9,384 bases of DNA from Ruminococcus sp. (lineage in GTDB: Bacteria; Bacillota; Clostridia; Oscillospirales; Ruminococcaceae): the NCBI RefSeq assembly GCF_019423705.1, contig NZ_JAHZAX010000010.1, positions 1-9,384 on the forward strand. The letters run 5' to 3'. Each line of letters opens with the position of its first letter. Positions within the stretch are counted from its first letter, which is position 1. A program made the position numbers and the translations under genes. Of this stretch, positions 1 to 4,289 are shown one piece after another. The notes under the pieces were generated by a model. The model was not told where the DNA came from. It was given only the letters and a program-made list of their open reading frames with translations, and ran no database searches.

Positions 1-54
1 AGCGCCACCTTGCCAAGGTGGAGGTAGCGAGTTCGAGCCTCGTAATCCGCTCCA
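1..54 (+). tRNA. tRNA-Gly(GCC), 5' end outside the window
   Basis: This is the 3' part of a glycine tRNA reading GGC and GGU codons. The anticodon stem pairs CCACC (5-9) with GGTGG (17-21) around the loop TTGCCAA, giving anticodon GCC at 12-14. The T stem pairs GCGAG (27-31) with CTCGT (39-43) around a canonical TTCGAGC loop. The acceptor 3' strand AATCCGC (44-50), discriminator T51 and encoded CCA (52-54) follow; U73 is usual for bacterial glycine tRNAs. About 20 nt (acceptor 5' strand and most of the D arm) lie before base 1. Its normal loops are a useful control for the abnormal tRNA 48 nt downstream, with which it is probably co-transcribed. Confidence 0.95.
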
Positions 55-58
55 CAAA

Positions 59-92
59 AAGTCCTTACAGTCTTAATGATGAGTAAGGACTT
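59..92 (+). terminator. Hairpin between the two tRNA genes, weak terminator or processing spacer
   Basis: AAGTCCTTAC (59-68) is perfectly complementary to GTAAGGACTT (83-92), a 10-bp stem with a 14-nt loop. The tail AATGTTTT has only a short T run, so it may be a leaky terminator or a spacer hairpin that helps processing of a two-tRNA transcript. No convincing promoter lies between it and the second tRNA. Confidence 0.4.
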
Positions 93-102
93 AATGTTTT
101 CT

Positions 103-177
103 GCGGGTTTATTTCAATTACCAGAATACTTTTCTTCCTGAAAGGAGATGGAGGTGCGACCCCTCTGACCCGCTCCA
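103..177 (+). tRNA. Divergent tRNA-Gly(UCC)-like gene with non-canonical D and T loops
   Basis: A complete 75-nt cloverleaf can be folded by eye. The acceptor stem pairs GCGGGTT (103-109) with GACCCGC (167-173), with one G-U, followed by discriminator T174 and encoded CCA (175-177). The anticodon stem pairs CTTTT (129-133) with AAAGG (141-145), with one G-U, around loop CTTCCTG, so the anticodon is TCC (136-138) after a proper U33. The T stem pairs GGAGG (150-154) with CCTCT (162-166). The D stem is weak: three pairs (113-115 with 124-126) plus a T-T mismatch at 112/127. The D loop AATTACCA lacks the G18-G19 pair, and the T loop is TGCGACC, so U-G-C replaces T-psi-C. Stems kept while both elbow loops changed suggest a functional non-standard tRNA more than random decay. 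Staphylococcal non-proteinogenic tRNA-Gly species, as remembered from the literature, share the UCC anticodon, the missing GG and G-U-G-C. The alternative is a tRNA pseudogene. Confidence 0.7.
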
Positions 178-181
178 ACAA

Positions 182-210
182 CGCCTTGCTTTTTAGCAGG
201 GCGATTTTTT
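182..210 (+). terminator. Intrinsic terminator of the tRNA-Gly unit
   Basis: CGCCTTGCT (182-190) pairs with AGCAGGGCG (195-203) through a TTTT loop, with one G-U pair, and is followed by ATTTTTT (204-210). It lies 5 nt after the CCA of the divergent tRNA, as expected for the end of a tRNA transcript, which supports that locus being transcribed. Confidence 0.85.
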
Positions 211-283
211 ATGCCTGCGTGTTGGTGAAAGTGCTGAAAAGTGCGTAAATAGGCGGCTCGACTGACAGTCCAGCCCGATTTTG

Positions 284-334
284 TTGACTTTTTCAAAGCC
301 GTGGGCTATAATGTTGACCATAGAGAGTGCACTC
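284..334 (+). promoter_or_regulatory. Sigma-A promoter of the membrane XRE gene with possible operators
   Basis: A TTGACT -35 (284-289) and a perfect TATAAT -10 (307-312) are 17 bp apart, placing the start of transcription near 319. A perfect 10-bp palindrome, GAGTGCACTC (325-334), lies just after that point, where a bound repressor would block the promoter. The heptamer TGTTGAC occurs at 282-288 and again at 312-318, 30 bp apart, overlapping the promoter elements. Autoregulation by the downstream HTH protein is an inference; no binding site is known for it. Confidence 0.8.
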
Positions 335-359
335 CGAACAAATTGAAAGGTGATATGCT

Positions 360-1373
360 ATGGAAGATAAAATTACTCTTGGAAAATTCATTCAATCAAA
401 AAGAAAGGAACTGGGGCTTTCTCAAAAAGACCTTGCTAAAGAGCTTTATGTCACTGAGTCGGCAGTGAGCAAGTGGGAGAGAGGGGTATCATATCCTGAT
501 ATAACGATGATATCGGGGCTTTGCAGGGTGCTTGGCATTTCTGAGCACGAGCTTTGCACGGCGAGCGAGGACAATCAGCAGAGAGAGGCTGAGTTTATGG
601 TGCGGAGCTATAAAAGCTTTGTTCGGGGGTACACTATCATAACCGGAATTGGCTATCTTGCGGCGATAATACCGAGTTTTATTTATAATATGGCTCATGG
701 CGGTATAGGCTGGTTCATGGTGCTTATCACATCGCTGATGCTGACGTTTTCTTTCATAAATGTGCCTGTGCTTGTGAAGAAAAACAGGTCGTTGTGGACG
801 CTTGGTTCTGCGACAGTTTCGCTTTTTCTTCTTTATGCCGCAGGGTGCATTTATTCCAATGGGGATTGGTTTGCTATGGCGGTGCTTGGAACACTCCTTG
901 GGGAGGCTATCGTTTTCCTGCCTTTTGTGCTGAGAAGTGAACAGCTTGAAAAGTATGTGAGAAACAGCAAGGGGCTTGTGTGCATGGCGGCGGATTCGGT
1001 GCTGACTTTTGCCTGCGTTATTTATGGTACGCTGAAATATGGTGACGTGGCAGACCTTTGTGACGGCATGGTCGCAGCGGTGGCTTGTGTGGCATTGGTG
1101 TGGGCTGTGTTCCTTATTATAAGGTATCTAAAGGTGAACGGATTTTTCAAGGGTGCACTTTGCTTTGCGGCTTCGGCGGTATGGGTCGCTGCGATGACTT
1201 TTGTGACGAACCTTTGGAACGGAATGAAGCTTGGGGATATCTTGGCGTTCAAGACTTCTACGGGGGATAATTACGATTTGATCGTTTGCCTTGGGCTGTT
1301 GGGTGTTGCGGCTGTGCTTGGTGTCGTTGGGGCGGCGGTAAAGGCTGCGAGGAAGAGATTGCAGGAAAGATAA
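360..1373 (+). CDS. XRE-family HTH protein with a C-terminal multi-pass membrane domain
   Basis: This 337-residue protein joins a DNA-binding head to a membrane body. Residues about 7-62 form a Cro/C1-type HTH_3 domain, with the recognition stretch SQKDLAKELYVTESAVSKWE (21-40) and the typical continuation into RGVSYPD. Residues about 90-330 hold roughly eight hydrophobic segments (near 91-111, 116-137, 146-166, 169-191, 207-225, 234-255, 262-284 and 306-328), followed by a basic tail. The ATG is set by an AGGTGA site 6 nt upstream and a good promoter. Membrane-tethered XRE proteins are common in Firmicutes, often beside transporters or resistance genes, but nothing here identifies its signal or targets. 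The gene stands alone between its own promoter and a terminator, so it may control distant genes or itself. The domain calls are firm; the role is unknown. Confidence 0.85.
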   Translation: MEDKITLGKFIQSKRKELGLSQKDLAKELYVTESAVSKWERGVSYPDITMISGLCRVLGISEHELCTASEDNQQREAEFMVRSYKSFVRGYTIITGIGYLAAIIPSFIYNMAHGGIGWFMVLITSLMLTFSFINVPVLVKKNRSLWTLGSATVSLFLLYAAGCIYSNGDWFAMAVLGTLLGEAIVFLPFVLRSEQLEKYVRNSKGLVCMAADSVLTFACVIYGTLKYGDVADLCDGMVAAVACVALVWAVFLIIRYLKVNGFFKGALCFAASAVWVAAMTFVTNLWNGMKLGDILAFKTSTGDNYDLIVCLGLLGVAAVLGVVGAAVKAARKRLQER

Positions 1374-1425
1374 GTAGGACAGAATAAGAGAGATACAAAA
1401 CGGATAGAGATAATTTGGACTTGGT

Positions 1426-1452
1426 GGGACGTCGAGGACGCCGTCCCCTACA
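1426..1452 (+). repeat. Dispersed intergenic hairpin repeat, GGGACGTC type
   Basis: GGGACG (1426-1431) pairs with CGTCCC (1442-1447), and the unit ends in CCCCTACA. Its first 21 bases match the 3954-3974 copy at 19 positions. It sits in the spacer after the XRE gene. It has no open frame of interest and no T run. Confidence 0.75.
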
Positions 1453-1472
1453 TAAAGTTTGTTAAACGTATG

Positions 1473-1515
1473 ATACCACACTTGGGTGAAAGCTCAGGTG
1501 TGGTATTTTTATTTT
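1473..1515 (+). terminator. Intrinsic terminator after the membrane XRE gene
   Basis: ATACCACAC (1473-1481) pairs perfectly with GTGTGGTAT (1498-1506). The stem extends inward by about five more pairs, two of them G-U, to a short TGAAAG loop, and TTTTATTTT follows. It lies 100 bp past the stop codon and separates this unit from the M23 gene. Confidence 0.85.
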
Positions 1516-1560
1516 CATGTGAATATTTTTCCCGTATATGTCAAAAATAATGCCAGAGGA

Positions 1561-1637
1561 CTTATGCCGCCGATAGCATAAGACTGCCGTGGGTGCAAGA
1601 GTGCTTGCGGAGATATGATATCATATCGGGGAAAGGT
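1561..1637 (+). promoter_or_regulatory. Structured 5' leader of the M23 gene with a 16-bp palindrome
   Basis: Three potential hairpins follow one another before the start codon: CTTATGC/GCATAAG (1561-1567 with 1576-1582), GCAAG/CTTGC (1595-1599 with 1604-1608), and the perfect 16-bp palindrome GATATGATATCATATC (1612-1627). The palindrome ends just before the purine-rich GGGGAAAGG (1629-1637) that serves as ribosome binding site, so it could be an operator or a hairpin that limits translation. It did not match any riboswitch class I could recall. No convincing sigma-A promoter was found at 1516-1560. Confidence 0.4.
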
Positions 1638-1646
1638 TTTGTAAAT

Positions 1647-2333
1647 ATGAAAGAATTCAGTCTTAAAAATTCCCGTGCAGGCAGAACGCTTGGTGCGAAG
1701 GGAGTATACATCACTCTTGCCGCTTGTCTGCTTGCGCTGGGCGGTGCAGGCGTTGCCGCCTACAACAAGGCTATGGACGACATTTCGGACAAGCTGACTA
1801 TCTCACGCCCTGACGTGGAAAACTCTGCGGCGGAAAAGCAGGCGGACAACAAAAAGACGGACGTCGAGAAAGAGTACTCAAGCTCCGAAGCTGCTGACGA
1901 TCTTGACGTTCAGACGCAGCCGAATGTTATGCCTGTGAACGGGGAGATACTCCAGCCGTTTTCTAATGGAGAGCTTGTGAAGTCGGAGACGCTGGGGGTT
2001 TGGAAAACTCACGACGGCGTTGACATCAAGGCTGATCTTGGCGAACCTGTGAAGTCGATGAACAAGGGCAAGGTCACGAAGATCTGGGAGGACGCTCTTT
2101 GGGGCAACTGTATGACTATCGACCACGGAAACGGCGTTATCGGACACTATTATAATCTCTCGAAAGAGATGACTGTGTCGGAGGGCGATCAGGTCAACGC
2201 CGGGGAAGTTATCGGCGCTGTGGGCGACACGGCGCAGGCAGAGGTGGCGGAGCTTTCGCACCTGCACTTCGGCTTAAAGAAAAACGGCGAATGGATCGAC
2301 CCTATCGAGTTTATCGACCCTGCGACGAAATAA
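1647..2333 (+). CDS. Membrane-anchored M23 (LytM-fold) peptidase-like protein, SpoIIQ-like
   Basis: This 228-residue protein has one N-terminal membrane anchor (about 19-39), an acidic, Ser-rich linker (about 45-90) and a C-terminal LytM/M23 domain (about 95-228), which would face outside the membrane. M23 enzymes are zinc endopeptidases that cut peptidoglycan cross-bridges. The zinc ligands are present: His122 and Asp126 in HDGVD and His207 in HLH, with His205 as one catalytic His. At the usual YxHL site, where the second catalytic His normally lies, the sequence reads YYNL (Asn170), so hydrolysis is uncertain. The layout and the HDGVDI, HGNG and YxNL motifs recall clostridial SpoIIQ, which anchors the forespore channel complex. 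No spoIID or other sporulation gene is adjacent, so that role is only possible. The ATG at 1647 follows GGGGAAAGG by 9 nt; an in-frame GTG at 1593 would add 18 residues but has no binding site. Confidence 0.8.
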   Translation: MKEFSLKNSRAGRTLGAKGVYITLAACLLALGGAGVAAYNKAMDDISDKLTISRPDVENSAAEKQADNKKTDVEKEYSSSEAADDLDVQTQPNVMPVNGEILQPFSNGELVKSETLGVWKTHDGVDIKADLGEPVKSMNKGKVTKIWEDALWGNCMTIDHGNGVIGHYYNLSKEMTVSEGDQVNAGEVIGAVGDTAQAEVAELSHLHFGLKKNGEWIDPIEFIDPATK

Positions 2334-2361
2334 AATGAGACTTTTGGAAAAAGCAACAAAT

Positions 2362-2389
2362 CAACGGGCGGACGCTGTTCGCCCCTACA
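2362..2389 (-). repeat. Dispersed hairpin repeat, GGGCGAAC type, minus orientation
   Basis: This 28-bp unit is the reverse complement of the copy at 4004-4031, with 25 of 28 bases identical. Within it GGGCGGAC (2366-2373) pairs with GTTCGCCC (2377-2384), one pair being G-U, and it ends CCCCTACA on the plus strand. It is non-coding. Confidence 0.75.
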
Positions 2390-2519
2390 TACAAACAGCG
2401 TATTTGCGATATTTTAACCTTGACGTTCTGTTTGTTTGGCTTTTTGACAAGCAGTTATGATTTGCTTTCTTCATTTGGCGGCTAGGCTCGTGGTATACGG
2501 GTCTGTGCCGTTACAATCC

Positions 2520-2572
2520 CCCATAAAACGCCGTGCCCGAAATATTGGGTGCGGCGATACATATTTTGTGGG
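2520..2572. repeat. Long imperfect inverted repeat upstream of the methyltransferase promoter
   Basis: The inner arms CGCCGTGCCC (2529-2538) and GGGTGCGGCG (2547-2556) form 10 pairs (two G-U) around an 8-nt loop. The outer arms CCCATAAAA (2520-2528) and TTTTGTGGG (2564-2572) form nine more pairs (one G-U), separated on one side by a 7-nt bulge. It ends 23 bp before the -35 box. It could be a decayed repeat element, a terminator for upstream transcription, or a structured site. Confidence 0.5.
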
Positions 2573-2595
2573 CTTTGCGTGGTTTGCGTTACGTC

Positions 2596-2624
2596 TTGCA
2601 AAAATGGGTGGGCTGTGATATAAT
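2596..2624 (+). promoter_or_regulatory. Sigma-A promoter of the rRNA methyltransferase gene
   Basis: TTGCAA (2596-2601) and TATAAT (2619-2624) are separated by 17 bp and lie about 43 bp before the start codon at 2667. Confidence 0.8.
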
Positions 2625-2666
2625 TATATCTGACAAAAAAGAACAACATAATTGTGAGGTATGATA

Positions 2667-3893
2667 ATGAAAAGCAAAAGAAATTTTCCCGGGTTCACCA
2701 TATCGAAAAAGGGGGAGTTATCCCTTAAAAACGGTCACCCTTGGGTATACTGCGATGAGTTGCGTGACGAACCAGAGGGGCTGAAAAACGGCGAACTGTG
2801 CGACGTGTTCTCGCAGAAAGGTTCTTATCTCGGCACGGGATTTTTGAGCCTTAACAGCAAGATACGCATAAGAATACTTTCGGACAATGCAAACGAGACG
2901 TTTTCGGACAACTTTTTCCGCAGGCGCATACGCTATGCCATAGATTACAGAAAGACTGTTATGGGCGATGATTTTTCCGCTTGCCGACTGATTTTCGGCG
3001 AGGCTGACGGAATGCCGGGGCTTACTATCGACAAATACGGCGATATACTTGTTTCGCAGGTGCTTTCTTATGGTATGGATCTGATAAAGGATACCATTTT
3101 TAGGCTGCTTGTTGAGGAGCTTGAAAAGGACGGCGTTAAGGTATCGGGCATAATGGAGCGTAATGACGTTGCTATCAGAAAGCTTGAGGGTTTGGAGCAA
3201 TACAAGGGCTGGTACAAGGCTGATTTTCTTCCCGAGCCGCCTTCTAATGTGACGGAGATAACAGAGAACGGCATACGTTATGAAGTTGACGTTGAGAACG
3301 GGCAGAAAACTGGCTTTTTCCTCGATCAGAAGTACAATCGTCTTGCGGTATCGAAGATCGCAAAGGGCAAGAGGGTGCTTGACTGCTTTACCCACACGGG
3401 ATCATTTGCGCTCAATGCGGCAATGGGCGGAGCGGAGCACGTCACGGCGGTGGACGTTTCGCAATTTGCTGTTGACACGGCGAGAGAGAACGCAGAGCGG
3501 AATGGTCTTGAGGGCAAGATGGACTTTCTTTGCGCTGATGTTTTTGATCTGCTGCCAAAGCTGTTGGAGGAAAAGGCTGATTACAATATGATAATACTCG
3601 ATCCGCCTGCTTTCACGAAGAGCAGAAAGACTGTTGGCAGCGCTGAGAGGGGTTACAAGGAGATAAATTACAGGGCGATGAGGCTTCTGCCAAGAGGCGG
3701 ATATCTTGCGACCTGCTCTTGTTCCCACTTTATGGAGAACAGGCTGTTTGTGAAGATGGTTATGAGCGCCGCAAAGGATGCAGGTGTGCAGCTCAAGCTT
3801 ATCGAGGCAAGGCAGCAGGCGCCCGATCACCCGATACTGCTCAATGTGCCGGAGACGGATTATTTGAAATTTTATTTGTTCCAGGTGGTTTAA
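2667..3893 (+). CDS. rlmI: Class I SAM-dependent 23S rRNA methyltransferase, RlmI-like
   Basis: This 408-residue protein belongs to the COG1092 family typified by E. coli RlmI (396 aa), which methylates C5 of C1962 in 23S rRNA using S-adenosylmethionine. A PUA-like RNA-binding domain fills about residues 5-75 (the HPWVY motif near 24-28). The Rossmann methyltransferase domain follows, with motif I around VLDCFTHTGSFAL (237-249), the acidic ribose-binding region VTAVDVS (259-265) and the NPPY-equivalent DPPAF (312-316). TCSCSHFM (349-356) contains the cysteines expected of a 5-methylcytosine enzyme. The second ATG (2667) is chosen because GAGG at 2656-2659 lies 7 nt before it; the ATG at 2661 almost abuts the binding site. 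It has its own promoter and no operon partners. Family assignment is firm; the exact rRNA position is inferred from RlmI. Confidence 0.93.
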   Translation: MKSKRNFPGFTISKKGELSLKNGHPWVYCDELRDEPEGLKNGELCDVFSQKGSYLGTGFLSLNSKIRIRILSDNANETFSDNFFRRRIRYAIDYRKTVMGDDFSACRLIFGEADGMPGLTIDKYGDILVSQVLSYGMDLIKDTIFRLLVEELEKDGVKVSGIMERNDVAIRKLEGLEQYKGWYKADFLPEPPSNVTEITENGIRYEVDVENGQKTGFFLDQKYNRLAVSKIAKGKRVLDCFTHTGSFALNAAMGGAEHVTAVDVSQFAVDTARENAERNGLEGKMDFLCADVFDLLPKLLEEKADYNMIILDPPAFTKSRKTVGSAERGYKEINYRAMRLLPRGGYLATCSCSHFMENRLFVKMVMSAAKDAGVQLKLIEARQQAPDHPILLNVPETDYLKFYLFQVV

Positions 3894-3929
3894 GGGGCAG
3901 ATACGGACGTTGAGCGTAAACCACACAAC

Positions 3930-3980
3930 GGGACGTCGGGGGCGCCATCCAAGGGGACGTCGGGGGCGCCGTCCCCTACA
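3930..3980 (+). repeat. Tandem pair of GGGACGTC-type hairpin repeats
   Basis: Two 21-bp direct copies, 3930-3950 and 3954-3974, differ at one base and are 3 bp apart. The second is flanked by self-complementary GGGGACG (3953-3959) and CGTCCCC (3970-3976) and ends in CCCCTACA. Each copy contains the palindromes GACGTC and GGCGCC. The first copy lacks the CCCCTACA end, as if truncated or partly duplicated. Confidence 0.8.
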
Positions 3981-4003
3981 AATTACGAAATAGCGTTGTG
4001 TTT

Positions 4004-4031
4004 TGTAGGGGCGAACATTGTTCGCCCGTTG
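4004..4031 (+). repeat. Dispersed hairpin repeat, GGGCGAAC type, plus orientation
   Basis: The unit opens with TGTAGGGG and folds GGGCGAAC (4009-4016) against GTTCGCCC (4020-4027) with a 3-nt loop. It matches the 2362-2389 copy on the opposite strand at 25 of 28 bases. Its TGTAGGGG end faces the CCCCTACA end of the tandem pair 24 bp away. Confidence 0.75.
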
Positions 4032-4202
4032 ACTTGCGCCTTTGCAGTCGCCTGTTTTGGCTTGCAGTTTGTTATTTTGACGACGCTTTGCATTTTGTGT
4101 TTCGACGGCAAATCGTCATATTGCACATAAATTTATATCAAAAATTGTACAAGATTTTATGTATAAAAGTGGGGAAAACCTATGGTAATTTCACTTTAAA
4201 TC

Positions 4203-4253
4203 TGTTATAATATAAGGGTAACCGTGGGCGGCGGGATAGTTCTGTCTTTCCGC
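4203..4253 (+). promoter_or_regulatory. Extended -10 promoter and 5' UTR hairpin of ppdK
   Basis: TGTTATAAT (4203-4211) is an extended -10 box. At the usual distance upstream the -35 position (about 4183-4188, TGGTAA) is poor, as is common for extended -10 promoters. The leader is about 70 nt and can fold GCGGGA (4231-4236) with TTTCCGC (4247-4253), one pair being G-U, before a GGAGG site at 4275-4279. The A+T-rich tract before it might act as an UP element, which is inference. Confidence 0.65.
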
Positions 4254-4289
4254 TGCGGAATTCAAAATTATTTTGGAGGTAAAAAACCA

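Larger units (their letters stand above)
2334..2595. other. Spacer without genes between the M23 and methyltransferase genes
   Basis: No plausible gene was seen on either strand. The stretch contains the inverted repeat at 2362-2389, the long imperfect hairpin at 2520-2572, and then the promoter of the next gene. There is no clear terminator with a T run directly after the M23 stop. Confidence 0.6.
3894..4202. other. Repeat-rich spacer without genes before ppdK
   Basis: This stretch holds a tandem pair of GGGACGTC-type repeats (3930-3980), one GGGCGAAC-type repeat (4004-4031), and an A+T-rich run leading to the ppdK promoter. A 70-codon open frame at 3998-4210 starts inside a repeat and has no binding site, so it is not called. 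No classic terminator with a T run follows the methyltransferase stop; the GC-rich hairpins may partly serve. Confidence 0.6.

Noticed and set aside
114..296. 60-codon minus-strand open frame over the divergent tRNA
   Set aside because: It overlaps a complete cloverleaf and a terminator, has no ribosome binding site, and its product has no recognisable features.
1516..1560. Sporulation (sigma-F, sigma-G or sigma-E) promoter for the SpoIIQ-like gene
   Set aside because: A GTATA at 1534-1538 resembles a -35 element, but no matching -10 element lies at the required distances.
1593..1646. GTG at 1593 as the M23 start
   Set aside because: No binding site precedes it and the extra 18 residues run through the palindrome; ATG 1647 has a good site and starts just before the membrane anchor.
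1426..4031. CRISPR-like array made of the GGGACGTC repeats
   Set aside because: The copies are few, scattered and in different spacers; the tandem pair has only 3 bp between units, so there are no spacers.
3998..4210. 70-codon plus-strand open frame before ppdK
   Set aside because: It begins inside a dispersed repeat, lacks a binding site, and runs into the ppdK promoter.
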